In this document: positions 5,954 through 17,152 of the stretch, piece after piece
Layout: the number at the start of each line of letters is the position of its first letter
Position numbering within the stretch: position 1 is the stretch's first letter
Origin: Thermococcus peptonophilus
Lineage (GTDB): Archaea; Methanobacteriota_B; Thermococci; Thermococcales; Thermococcaceae
Assembly (NCBI RefSeq): GCF_001592435.1
Contig: NZ_CP014750.1
Location: forward strand, 1-64,000
Length of the DNA: 64,000 nucleotides
Direction: 5' to 3'
The notes under the pieces: generated by a model
The model's input: the letters and a program-made list of their open reading frames with translations, nothing else
Database searches by the model: none
Told to the model about the DNA's origin: nothing
Made by a program: the position numbers and the translations under genes

Positions 5954-8386
5954 TTAAGCCTTATCCTCTTCCTCAACATAGGGTGCCGTGATGACCCTCC
6001 TTATCTCCCTTGCCTTCTTCGGCCCTATCCCCTCAACTTCCTTCAGCTCCTCCTCCGTTGCCGTGAAGACCCTCTCGACGTTGCCGAAGTGCTTTAACAG
6101 CCTCTTGGCCAGCGTTGCCGAGACGTTTGGAAGGCCCTCAACGATCAGCCTCTGCCTCTCGGCCAGCGTTAGGGCCTTCTTCTCGCTCCTCAGCCGGACT
6201 TCCTTCTTCCGCTCCTCCTGTTCCCTCTTCGCCATGAGGTAGATGAACTGGGCGGTCTCCTCTGGGCCTGATGAGAACAGTACCGGGACTCCCCAGTCCA
6301 GGGTCACCGCCGCTATCGCTCCCCTTATTGCATTGGGGTGGACGTTCCTTATGCCGTACAGCTCCCCTTCAATGATGATTACCGGCTTCTCGTAAGCCCT
6401 CTTCAGCCTCTCCACTTGATCAAAAAGTCTTCCATCGATTATCGACTGGATGAAGTCGTTGGCGCTCTTCCTCTCTATGCCCACCTCTTCGCTAACAACG
6501 TAGTCGGCAACGTCGAGGGTTCTCACTTCAACTTCAGCTCCAAGCTCCCTGAGGTGCTTCGGGACACCGCTCCTCAGCTCCCGGGAATCTACATAGACCA
6601 CTATCCCCTTTGGCTTTCTCACGAAGATGGGCTTTATCGGAAGCTCTTCGGTCGTTTCTTTCGGCTTTTCAGCTGATTTTTCTTCGGGGGCTTGGGATGT
6701 GGCTTTTCTAGCATCTTCACCCTTCTCCGCTTCGGCTTTCTCAGCCTTCTTCGGCTTCAGGAAAGCGTCCAGCGGGGTGATCTTCCCCTTGGACACATCG
6801 ACACTCCTCCTTGACTTTTCAACACCAGCATGTACTCTATCAATTTCCTCTTGAACCGCCGCCTTTTCCCTATGTGCCTCCTCAAGCTCCCTCGCGATTT
6901 TCTTTATCGCATCGAACATTCCCTTCTCCTTTCTCCGGGAAGCCCAGTAGTAGGCTTCATCCCTCGTCCCCTTGGCCATGAGGATGACGACCCTTCCCGG
7001 CCTGTGCCTCCCGGTTCTTCCCCGCCTCTGAATGCTCCTTATTGCTGAGGGAACCGGCTCGTAAAACACTACAAGGTCAACTTCAGGGACGTCCAGGCCC
7101 TCTTCCCCGACGCTCGTGGCAACGAGGACGTTGAACTCTCCCCTTGAGAAGCGGTCGAGGACTTCCTTCTGCTCCCTCTGGCTCATCCCCCTATCATTCT
7201 TCCTGCTCGCCTGCCCGATGAACCTCCCGGCGGAGATCCCAATAGAGCGCAGTTCCTCGACGATTTTCTTTCCGGTGTCGCGGTAGTTCGTGAAGACTAT
7301 TATCTTGGAGTTTGGTTTTTCTTCGAGCTGCTTTTTAACGAGCTCCTTCAGTTTCTCCATCTTGGGATGGTCTATGCCTGCTTCCTTCGCTTGGACGAGC
7401 AAATAGATAATCTTCCTCATGCGCGGGTCTTCCATTAGTTCTCTGCTCGACTTTGTCCTCTTGTCCTCCCTGAGCTTCTTCAGGTAGGCCCGAAGGGCGG
7501 TGAGACCCTGGGTTTCAAGCAGTTCAAGGGCGTGCAGGAGCTTTACAGCCTTCGCTTGGTGCATCCTCAGCCTTCCGAGCTCGTAGTCCCCCCTCGCTAC
7601 CTCCTGGTTGATCTTTGAGCCTGCCTGGAGGACTTCCTTCTTTGAGATGTCCGGGGAATACGTCGAAACCAGCTTAAACTGGGCGAGGGGCTTGAGGCTC
7701 TCCTTCAGCATCTCGCGAAGGATGGAGCGGACTTCCTTGTAGATGCCCGGGAGGTCAACCTTAACCCACTCGAAGGCTATCCTCTGGACGTAGGGCTTGA
7801 CGTCGGGAGAGCTTTCAGTCCGAACCTCTATCCTTTCTATCCCAAGGTTTCTCACTATTTCCCTTATTTTTTCTTCGTCGCTTCCGGGGGAGGCCGTAAG
7901 GCCCAGAACGAGCGGATGTTTTGCGGTCTTCAGATACTCCTTCGCTATAAAGACGTAAGAGTAGTTCCCGACTGCTCGATGGGCCTCGTCAAAGACGAGG
8001 AGAACCACGTCCTCAAGGGATATTCTTCCAGTTAGGATGTCGTTCTCAACGGTCTGGGGGGTAGCGGTTATTATGACACTATTCTTCCAGACTTCAGCCC
8101 TCTTCTTTGGAGACAGCTCCCCTGTCAGGATGTTTATCTTCTCAGGCGGGAGGTTGAAGAGTTTTTTGAAGCTCTCAGCGTGCTGAACTGCGAGCGGTTT
8201 CGTCGGGGCGAGCATGAGAACCTTTCCGCCGTACTTTGAGAGGCGGTAGTCAGCTATGAGCATGGCTATGAGGGTCTTTCCCAACCCTGTCGGGAGGACA
8301 ACGAGGCAGTTGGACTCTTTACACCTGGCGTAAATGACCTCCTGGTAAACACGGGGCTCTATGAGGTCTCTTCTGAGGTACTGCAT
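5954..8386 (-). CDS. hef: Hef helicase/nuclease (FANCM-XPF type)
   Basis: 810-residue two-part enzyme for stalled replication forks. The N-terminal SF2 helicase has LPTGLGKT (Walker A, about residue 30), LVFDEAHRAVG (DEAH), the SAT-like motif GLTASPGS and QRRGRTGRHRPGR (motif VI). A charged Lys/Glu-rich linker follows (about 500-580). The C-terminal XPF nuclease has ERKSANDF at about 638-645 and two helix-hairpin-helix motifs at about 750-800 (GLPNVSATLAKRLLKHFG and EVEGIGPKKAREI). Length and order match Pyrococcus Hef. The ATG at 8386 lies two bases after the stop of the upstream membrane-protein gene, whose end supplies GAGTTGATT as ribosome site, so the two are probably co-transcribed. Confidence 0.97.
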   Translation of the reverse strand: MQYLRRDLIEPRVYQEVIYARCKESNCLVVLPTGLGKTLIAMLIADYRLSKYGGKVLMLAPTKPLAVQHAESFKKLFNLPPEKINILTGELSPKKRAEVWKNSVIITATPQTVENDILTGRISLEDVVLLVFDEAHRAVGNYSYVFIAKEYLKTAKHPLVLGLTASPGSDEEKIREIVRNLGIERIEVRTESSPDVKPYVQRIAFEWVKVDLPGIYKEVRSILREMLKESLKPLAQFKLVSTYSPDISKKEVLQAGSKINQEVARGDYELGRLRMHQAKAVKLLHALELLETQGLTALRAYLKKLREDKRTKSSRELMEDPRMRKIIYLLVQAKEAGIDHPKMEKLKELVKKQLEEKPNSKIIVFTNYRDTGKKIVEELRSIGISAGRFIGQASRKNDRGMSQREQKEVLDRFSRGEFNVLVATSVGEEGLDVPEVDLVVFYEPVPSAIRSIQRRGRTGRHRPGRVVILMAKGTRDEAYYWASRRKEKGMFDAIKKIARELEEAHREKAAVQEEIDRVHAGVEKSRRSVDVSKGKITPLDAFLKPKKAEKAEAEKGEDARKATSQAPEEKSAEKPKETTEELPIKPIFVRKPKGIVVYVDSRELRSGVPKHLRELGAEVEVRTLDVADYVVSEEVGIERKSANDFIQSIIDGRLFDQVERLKRAYEKPVIIIEGELYGIRNVHPNAIRGAIAAVTLDWGVPVLFSSGPEETAQFIYLMAKREQEERKKEVRLRSEKKALTLAERQRLIVEGLPNVSATLAKRLLKHFGNVERVFTATEEELKEVEGIGPKKAREIRRVITAPYVEEEDKA

Positions 8387-8388
8387 AA

Positions 8389-8787
8389 TCAACTCTTGGT
8401 GGGAGAGAATAAAAGTTTTCCTGAGTTCCTAACGAGGGATAGAAGCAGGAACCCCACAGGAAGTGAAGCAAATATAACACTCCTCCCTGCCAGAAGATAC
8501 ACATTGTTGAACACTGGCAGTGCCTTCAGCAGGATGAAAAGTGGGGAGAGATACCCAAAGACCCTGGAAAAGCGGCTCATATAGCCTGACACGAGTATTA
8601 CCAGAAGCCCGAGCACAGTGAAAAACGCAAAGCTCCCGAAGAACAGCCCTGGATCGGAAAGTCTGCTCGCAACGATTGGATTTGTCTCGGAGAAGCCCTT
8701 ATGGGCTCCAACCCAAGTAGTAAGCGCGTCGAGGAATGAGAACGCCAAAAAAACTACGCTATAAACCTTTCCTTTTGTTTCCACCAT
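8389..8787 (-). CDS. small membrane protein, DUF5658-like
   Basis: 132 residues with about four hydrophobic helices: VYSVVFLAFSFLDALTTW, then about residues 45-65, 75-95 and 105-122. The first helix ends in LDALTTWVGAHKGFSETNPIV, a pattern (D-x-x-T then E-x-NP) typical of DUF5658 membrane proteins of unknown role. The start at 8787 is chosen for GAGGTC five bases upstream; an ATG ten codons earlier lacks such a site. It is the first gene of a likely operon with hef. TATA-like GTATTTAAAAGAT lies near 8818-8828 on this strand. Confidence 0.7.
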   Translation of the reverse strand: MVETKGKVYSVVFLAFSFLDALTTWVGAHKGFSETNPIVASRLSDPGLFFGSFAFFTVLGLLVILVSGYMSRFSRVFGYLSPLFILLKALPVFNNVYLLAGRSVIFASLPVGFLLLSLVRNSGKLLFSPTKS

Positions 8788-8847
8788 TTTTGACCTCAGT
8801 CCTCTTTTATTTATCATCTTTTAAATACTTTTTGATGAAGTCATAAC

Positions 8848-8871
8848 CTACATATGTATCTACATGTGTAG
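8848..8871. promoter_or_regulatory. 24-bp inverted repeat between divergent genes
   Basis: Half-sites CTACATATGTAT and CTACATGTGTAG pair at 10 of 12 positions. The dyad lies between the TATA-like element of the leftward membrane-protein/hef unit (about 8818-8828) and that of the rightward gene at 8917 (TTTTAATTG near 8888-8896), so one regulator could act on both. Confidence 0.4.
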
Positions 8872-8916
8872 CTACCTTATCGACAAATTTTAATTGTTCT
8901 CCTGTAATGTTCTTTC

Positions 8917-9339
8917 ATGCTGTTCACCCGCCATGCAAAGGAGAGGCTGAAGAAGAGGCTTGCAAAGAGGGGCAGGCTCGAAAGGATATACTCCGAGCTG
9001 TGGGCCTTTCTGGACCGCTCCAAGCGGATCGATGTCAACGAGAAAATCACGATATTTACAGACGGGAGGAAGTCACTCGTGTGCACTCGTTTAGACTGTG
9101 AGAGGCTTCAGAAGAGCGAGATTCTTGAGCGGGTTAGGGACATAATGGGCTCCTACGAGTGCGTATATTTCGATGGGCGGGTTGCGAAGGTTACCAGGCC
9201 CGAAAAGTTTATTGAGGCAGTCCCCGATGGTGAATACTGCTTCTACCTGAACAGGGAAAAGAAGAGCCTCTACGTTGGGAGCGAACCTCCATTCCTAGTC
9301 ATTACCCTCCGCCCAGCGAAAAGGGAGGAGAGGAGTTAG
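8917..9339 (+). CDS. conserved hypothetical protein
   Basis: 140-residue protein beginning [18 protein letters not shown], a His-x-x-x-Arg-x-x-x-Arg helix as in DUF4258 and related small RNase-like toxin folds, followed by beta strands ([46 protein letters not shown]). A DUF4258 relation is only suggested by the first helix. No ribosome site precedes the ATG, and a TATA-like TTTTAATTG 20-30 nt upstream suggests a leaderless mRNA. It ends with a 4-nt overlap against the convergent scpA. Function not recognised. Confidence 0.65.
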   Translation: MLFTRHAKERLKKRLAKRGRLERIYSELWAFLDRSKRIDVNEKITIFTDGRKSLVCTRLDCERLQKSEILERVRDIMGSYECVYFDGRVAKVTRPEKFIEAVPDGEYCFYLNREKKSLYVGSEPPFLVITLRPAKREERS

Positions 9340-10001
9340 GAGTTTTCCTCCAGCGGGACTACCAGGATTTCTCCAAAAGGCTCTTCCTGGAGGAGGTCTA
9401 CCTTCCCCATGTTGGACAGGAAAAGCAGATAGAGGAATGTTCTGGCTATTATCTTCGGCTGCGGATCAAAGACCAAATCCCAGAAGCGTATCGGCTCTCT
9501 GGTCTCGCTGTAGAGTTTTCTGACTATCTCATACAGCCTGTTCACGTGCTTCTCAATGTCAACGCGGAAGTCATCAACGACGAAGATCTCCTCCTCGACT
9601 TCCTCGCGCTTCCTCTTTCTCGGCTTCCTCCTCTCAGCTTCTTCAAGGGCGTCCATGAGGGCCTCGATGAGGTCTTCGAAGGTGTAGTAGCGCTCCGCCC
9701 TTCTCAAGGGCGGTGCCAGCGGTTCGACATCCACGCGGATGCGCTCCTTTTCTTCTTCCCCGTTTTCCTGCTCCTCGTCGGAGTAGAGAAGGGCCTCGCT
9801 CTTCATCCTGACAAGAATGGAAGCTGCCAGAATTGCCCTCGCCGAGATGCGCAGGTCAAGCTCCTTCATCTCCCTAAGGCGCTCTATGTACTTTTCCGTT
9901 AGGTCAACTATGTCAATGTTCCATGGATCAACTTTTCCCATCTGAACGAGCTGGAGGAGGATGTCGACGGGTGTTATCTCCGGCTCGAATCTGGATTCCA
10001 T
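9336..10001 (-). CDS. scpA: ScpA, kleisin partner of SMC
   Basis: 221-residue kleisin. The N-terminal part ([37 protein letters not shown]) is the signature that binds the SMC neck. An acidic linker follows (about 75-130). The C-terminal winged-helix part ([43 protein letters not shown]) binds the SMC head. It starts three bases after the smc stop, so smc and scpA form one operon and their products should work together as the chromosome-condensing ring. No scpB is seen next to it. Confidence 0.95.
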   Translation of the reverse strand: MESRFEPEITPVDILLQLVQMGKVDPWNIDIVDLTEKYIERLREMKELDLRISARAILAASILVRMKSEALLYSDEEQENGEEEKERIRVDVEPLAPPLRRAERYYTFEDLIEALMDALEEAERRKPRKRKREEVEEEIFVVDDFRVDIEKHVNRLYEIVRKLYSETREPIRFWDLVFDPQPKIIARTFLYLLFLSNMGKVDLLQEEPFGEILVVPLEENS

Positions 10002-10004
10002 ATA

Positions 10005-13000
10005 TCACGCCTCCAGCCGGCCGAACATCTCCCTGTGCTCGGCCTCGTCCCTCTTCCTTATCTCCTCAAGTATCTTCCTGGCCTTTTCGAGGCTGAGGGA
10101 GACCACCTTTGAAACGCCGTTCCTCATGCTGACACCGATTATCCTGTCTGCCTGCGCCATCATGACATCTCTGTGAGTTATTACGATAAACTGGCTGTTC
10201 TGGGAAGCTTCCTTGATTAGGTCAGCAACACGCTTGACATTTGCATCGTCGAGGTGGGCATCAATCTCGTCGAGCAGGTAGAAGGGGGCCGGCTTGTAGC
10301 GTTGAATTGCAAAGACGAAGGCGAGCGCTATTATCGCCTTTTCACCGCCGCTCATGGCCTCTATCCTCTTGACGTCCTTACCGGCCGGCTTCGCCTCTAT
10401 CTCAAGCCCTCCTGAGAACGGATCCTCAGGGTTCTCAAGGATGAGCTTCGCTTCTCCTCCTGGTGAGAGCTTTGCAAACAGCTCAGAGAAGTTCTTAGCT
10501 ATTGCATTGAGGGTCTGGAGAAAGACCTGTCTCTTCTGCCCCTCGATCTCCTCTATGAACTCTTCTATGCTTTCCTTCTCGGCTAGAACCTGCTCGCGCT
10601 TGCTGCTCAGCTCAAGGTACCTGCGTTCGACAACTTCAAAGTCCTCAATGGCCTTCATGTTAACGGGCTCAAGCGAGCGTATCTCCTCCTCCATCCTCTC
10701 AATGTCCTCTCTGAGCTTCTCAACTTCAAGCGGGATTTCCTTTATCGAGCGTACAAGCTTTTCATCAAAGTGCTTGAGCTCGGCCTTCTTCTCCCGGAGT
10801 GTTGTCTCGACCTGCGCCAATCTGACTTTTAGTGTATTAGCCTCTATCCTAAGCTCCTGGAGCTTTGAGGTAAGCTCGTCTTTCTCCCTTCTGAGCTCGG
10901 CTATTTCCTTCCTTATCTGCTCCCTCCTATCGCGGAGTTCCTTGAGTTCGCCCTTGACGTTCTCTTCAGCCTTCTTCAGCTCTTCAAGCTCTTTCTCAAG
11001 CTCTGTTATGGCGTTTTTATTCTCCTCGATGTAGGCGTTCAGGGCGTTTATCTTGTTGATAAGGCCTTCTATCTCCTCCTCGAGGTCGGCCTTCCTTGGG
11101 AGGAGCTCTTCGTTTATCCTCGAGTCGAGGCTCTCGAGCTTGCTCTCAACCCTGCTTAACTCTTCCTTGAGCTTGGATATCTCCGCTTCAATTTCCCTTA
11201 TCTTTGAGTTCAGCTCCCTCGCTTCCGGGTTCTCAAGGGCCTTCTTTATCTTCTCCCTCTTCCCCTCAAGTCTCTCTATTCTCCCCCTGAGCTTTGCCAT
11301 CTCGCCCTTCGATTCCTCTATCCTTTTCTCAAGCTCCGAGATGAGATGTTCGTTTTCTTCAATCTCTTCCTTGAGGGAGCGGTCTTCGGCAAGGTAGGAG
11401 TCGAGTTCCTTCTGGATGACCTGAATGTCCTTTGAAAGCTCGCTCTTCTTCATGCGGAGCTCGAAAAGCTCGTTCTCAAGCCCCTTAACCTCTACCTTTA
11501 GGGCGTTCATCTGCGCCTCAAGGGCTTCCTTTTGGCTCTTGAGGGTCTCGACCCTCTTCTTTATCTCGTCAACGTTGACTCCCAGCCTGCCCCTCGGCTT
11601 GTAGTGGCCTCCAGTTATCGCACCGCTCCTCTCGAGGAGTTCCCCGCCGAGGGTGACCATTCTGACCTTTCCTATTCCGACATTCCTCGCCTCGTCCATG
11701 TCGTTCACTATGAGGGTATCCCCGAGGGCGTAGGCAACCGCATTCCTGAAGCGGGGGTCGTAGGAGACGACGTCCATAGCTGGAATTCCAAGCTTCGGCT
11801 TTTCCTTCATGGAGCGCGGCTTTATCTTGTTGAGTGGCAAAAACGTCAGCCTGCCGAGCTTTTTCTCCTTGAGGAGCTTTATAGCCCTCTCGGCGACCCT
11901 GTCGTCCTCCACCACGACGTTGTCGTAGTTGCCGCCGAGTGCGACTTCAACAGCTAAAGCATACTCACCCCTGGGAACGCTTATCAGCTCTCCAAGAGTG
12001 CCATATAGGCCCTCTATTCTCTGGGACTTCAGAAACTCGACGGCTCTGTTGCCCCTGACTTCCCTCTGGGCTTCAGCTTTAATCAGCTCTTCTCTTGCCT
12101 TAGCCAGCTCACTCTCTACCTTATGGAGCTCCCTTGTTTTTTCTTCGAGCTCCTTCTCGGCTTTTCTGTGCCTTGATTCCACTTTGGATATTTTGCCCTC
12201 TATCTGGGACAGCTCAGACCTCTTGGCTTCGAGAGAAGCTTTTGCCTCCGCTATTTTCTCCTTCAGAAGGTTCCTCCTAGCGTTAAACTGGGTTATCCTG
12301 GCTTTGGCCCTGCTGATCTCTTCTTCAAACTTGGATATGTCACCTTCCTTCATGTAGAGTGCTTTTTTGGCCTCTTCAAGCTCAGCAACCACCTTGTCGA
12401 ACTCCTCCCTGGCCTCGGAGAAGCGCTTGTCTATCTCACCCAGCTTAATAACGAGCTCGTTTCTGACGGTTTCCCTCTCCTTTATCTGGACGAGGAGCTG
12501 CTCTCTCCTCTTTCTCCAGCGCTTCACAGCTCCTTTGCTTTTCTCTATTTCATCAGAAACACGTTTTAACTCGTTTTTTGCCTTTCTGAGGCGGGCTTGG
12601 CTCTCCTCTATCTCCTTCTGCGCGTTTTCTATGTTCCTCTTCGCGACCTCTATCTTGGACTTGACCTCGCTTATCTTCCTCGTTATTTCGAGAATGCCGT
12701 CGCCGCTCTTCTCCTCAAGCTGGCGCTCTATTTCGGCGAGTTCCTTTTCCTTCGCGACTATTTCCTTGGCTATCTCCTTCAGCCTGTCTTCAAGGGACTT
12801 GATCTGCCCCTCAATTTCTTCCTCCCGCGATCCGCCTTCCTCAATGAACTTTTCAAGCCTCTTTATTTCCGCCAGAAGGAGCGTAACCCTCGCTTTTTCC
12901 AGCTTCTCCTTAAGGTCGAGGTAGCGGAGGGCGTCGTTGCGCTCTTTTTCAAGCTTGTCGAGCTGGGCTTTCACTTCCCTTATCAGGAGGTCAACCCTCG

Positions 13001-13571
13001 CGAGGTTCTCCTCTGTCTGCTTCAGCTCTTTTAGGGCCTTCTCCTTTTTGGCATCGTACTCGGCTATTCCAGAGATTTCATCTATGATGAGCCTCCTCTC
13101 GATTGGAGACATTTTAATGAACTTAGTTATGTCGCCCTGCAGGACGAGGTTGTACCCCTCTGGAGAGATCATGGCAGCGCTTAAGAGGTCTATTATCTCG
13201 CTCCTCGTTGCTCTCTTCCCGTTGAGCCAATACGTACTCCTTCCATCGGGATAGACGCGCCTTTTTATCACGATTTCGTCTTCATCTATCGGAAAGCCCC
13301 TGTCCTCGTTGTTAAAATACATGGCCACCTCTGCATATTTGGCAGGTGGCTCACCCTTTGAGCCGGCAAAAATGAGGTCACTTATTCTGCTGGCCCTCAT
13401 AGCCTTTGCAGAAAGTCCTCCAAGGACAAACAGAACGGCATCTCCGATGTTGCTCTTTCCAGAACCGTTTGCTCCTACTATAGCAGTAAAACCCCTCGCA
13501 AGCGGCACTACAACCTTTTTGTTACCATAAGATTTGAAACCTTTCATTTCAATTTTCTCAATGTAAGGCAT
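10005..13571 (-). CDS. smc: chromosome segregation ATPase SMC
   Basis: 1188-residue SMC. The N-terminal head has VGANGSGKSNIGDA (about 33-46). A first long coiled coil runs to about residue 500, then a hinge with Gly-rich strands (GLYGTLGELISV, RLTFLPLNKIKPR, LGGELLERSGAITGGHYKPRG). The second coiled coil follows, and a C-terminal head has the signature MSGGEKAIIALAF and Walker B FYLLDEIDAHLDDANV. Start at the ATG 13571, preceded by GGTGTGGGTG; TTTATATA at about 13605-13612 is the TATA box. Followed after three bases by scpA. The long open frames on the other strand are shadows of the Glu/Lys-rich coiled coils. Confidence 0.98.
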   Translation of the reverse strand: MPYIEKIEMKGFKSYGNKKVVVPLARGFTAIVGANGSGKSNIGDAVLFVLGGLSAKAMRASRISDLIFAGSKGEPPAKYAEVAMYFNNEDRGFPIDEDEIVIKRRVYPDGRSTYWLNGKRATRSEIIDLLSAAMISPEGYNLVLQGDITKFIKMSPIERRLIIDEISGIAEYDAKKEKALKELKQTEENLARVDLLIREVKAQLDKLEKERNDALRYLDLKEKLEKARVTLLLAEIKRLEKFIEEGGSREEEIEGQIKSLEDRLKEIAKEIVAKEKELAEIERQLEEKSGDGILEITRKISEVKSKIEVAKRNIENAQKEIEESQARLRKAKNELKRVSDEIEKSKGAVKRWRKRREQLLVQIKERETVRNELVIKLGEIDKRFSEAREEFDKVVAELEEAKKALYMKEGDISKFEEEISRAKARITQFNARRNLLKEKIAEAKASLEAKRSELSQIEGKISKVESRHRKAEKELEEKTRELHKVESELAKAREELIKAEAQREVRGNRAVEFLKSQRIEGLYGTLGELISVPRGEYALAVEVALGGNYDNVVVEDDRVAERAIKLLKEKKLGRLTFLPLNKIKPRSMKEKPKLGIPAMDVVSYDPRFRNAVAYALGDTLIVNDMDEARNVGIGKVRMVTLGGELLERSGAITGGHYKPRGRLGVNVDEIKKRVETLKSQKEALEAQMNALKVEVKGLENELFELRMKKSELSKDIQVIQKELDSYLAEDRSLKEEIEENEHLISELEKRIEESKGEMAKLRGRIERLEGKREKIKKALENPEARELNSKIREIEAEISKLKEELSRVESKLESLDSRINEELLPRKADLEEEIEGLINKINALNAYIEENKNAITELEKELEELKKAEENVKGELKELRDRREQIRKEIAELRREKDELTSKLQELRIEANTLKVRLAQVETTLREKKAELKHFDEKLVRSIKEIPLEVEKLREDIERMEEEIRSLEPVNMKAIEDFEVVERRYLELSSKREQVLAEKESIEEFIEEIEGQKRQVFLQTLNAIAKNFSELFAKLSPGGEAKLILENPEDPFSGGLEIEAKPAGKDVKRIEAMSGGEKAIIALAFVFAIQRYKPAPFYLLDEIDAHLDDANVKRVADLIKEASQNSQFIVITHRDVMMAQADRIIGVSMRNGVSKVVSLSLEKARKILEEIRKRDEAEHREMFGRLEA

Positions 13572-13615
13572 CACCCACACCTAAATCTTGGAGAAGAGTC
13601 CACAGTATATAAACT

Positions 13616-14047
13616 TCACTCAACTATTCTGCGGAGCATGGCGCGGGTTTTTTCGTCAATTCCTTCACTAACAGTGACGTAAAACTTCGCCCCGTTCAGG
13701 ATGGCTATGTCCCTCAGCTTTCCGACGAACCTCAGCGCACTCTCCAGGCCGTTTTCAATTATAAGGTATTCGAGTGCGTCCAGAATTACAGATTTGGTGC
13801 CGTTTTGAAGTTCTTTCCACACGATGCTCTCGAGTATGTGGAGGTCAGTAGGTTTTATGGCCCTGGGGTGGCCTGCCTTGCTCACCCAGATCAGTACCAC
13901 GTCGCTAGGAGTGGAATTGACAATCGGCCGACGAGTTATGAGAAGCTTTTTGTAGCTATCCTGGGTAAGTAGTCTGTCGAGCTCTCGATAGTCTATGATT
14001 GGAGTTTGAACGTCCCTCTTTCTCCTCAATGGGAGGGCCACGTGCAT
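13616..14047 (-). CDS. DUF835 family protein
   Basis: 143-residue soluble protein. The segment SVILDALEYLIIENGLESALRFVGKLRDIAILNGAKFYVTVSEGIDE is the conserved core of DUF835, an archaeal domain with a RecA/KaiC-like look but no P-loop, often found near or fused to sensor proteins. Function unknown. The ATG at 14047 has a Gly-rich GGGGATG upstream and begins the hydrophobic first strand; an in-frame GTG eight codons earlier (14071) is also possible. It reads toward smc but has its own upstream region with a TATA-like CCTTATAAGG near 14097. Confidence 0.78.
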   Translation of the reverse strand: MHVALPLRRKRDVQTPIIDYRELDRLLTQDSYKKLLITRRPIVNSTPSDVVLIWVSKAGHPRAIKPTDLHILESIVWKELQNGTKSVILDALEYLIIENGLESALRFVGKLRDIAILNGAKFYVTVSEGIDEKTRAMLRRIVE

Positions 14048-14305
14048 CACCAGACATCCCCTAGTGCTCACTACGTTGGAAAATTGTTCGTTACTCCTTA
14101 TAAGGTTTACTTCGGACTAAAGGTATACATCCAAGTATGGAACATATAATGTCATCTTTGTTCCTAGGCTGTATAACTGAGTTTTATAATGTGGAAAATC
14201 TATTACAGACACAGATTCGACAATATAGGTGGAACCCGATGGGCAGAAAATTTTGAATCTCATTGAATACCAGCACAAAGTGCATTACACCTGGGCACTG
14301 TATTT
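14048..14305. other. intergenic region between aLhr2 and the DUF835 gene
   Basis: 258 nt without a supportable gene. It holds the probable DUF835 promoter (palindromic CCTTATAAGG near 14097-14107). It also holds an AGTGC/GCACT inverted pair with an 11-nt loop near 14278-14298, just beyond the aLhr2 stop, which might mark its 3' end. Confidence 0.5.
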
Positions 14306-17065
<2,760 letters not shown>

Positions 17066-17110
17066 GTGCTCACATAGTTAAAAACGGTTTATAATTTCTA
17101 CCGACCGCTA

Positions 17111-17141
17111 GCTTTATAAGTGATATATCGTTCGATACATC
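17111..17141 (+). promoter_or_regulatory. promoter and palindromic operator of the DHA2 exporter gene
   Basis: A TATA box (TTTATAAG, 17113-17120) is followed at 17122-17141 by a dyad with half-sites GATATATCGT and TCGATACATC, 9 of 10 positions paired and a perfect core TATCG-TT-CGATA. The dyad covers the expected start of transcription and ends before GGTGGTGAAAA and the ATG. That is the place for a repressor, as is usual for drug-exporter genes. No regulator gene is adjacent. Confidence 0.6.
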
Positions 17142-17152
17142 GGTGGTGAAAA

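Noticed and set aside
8829-8900. C/D box guide RNA suggested by TGATGA near 8833
   Set aside because: The first base of box C does not fit and there is no CTGA at a usable distance.
10354-12924. Long plus-strand open frames of 110-226 codons rich in Ser and Leu
   Set aside because: Shadows of the Glu/Lys-rich coiled coils of SMC on the other strand.
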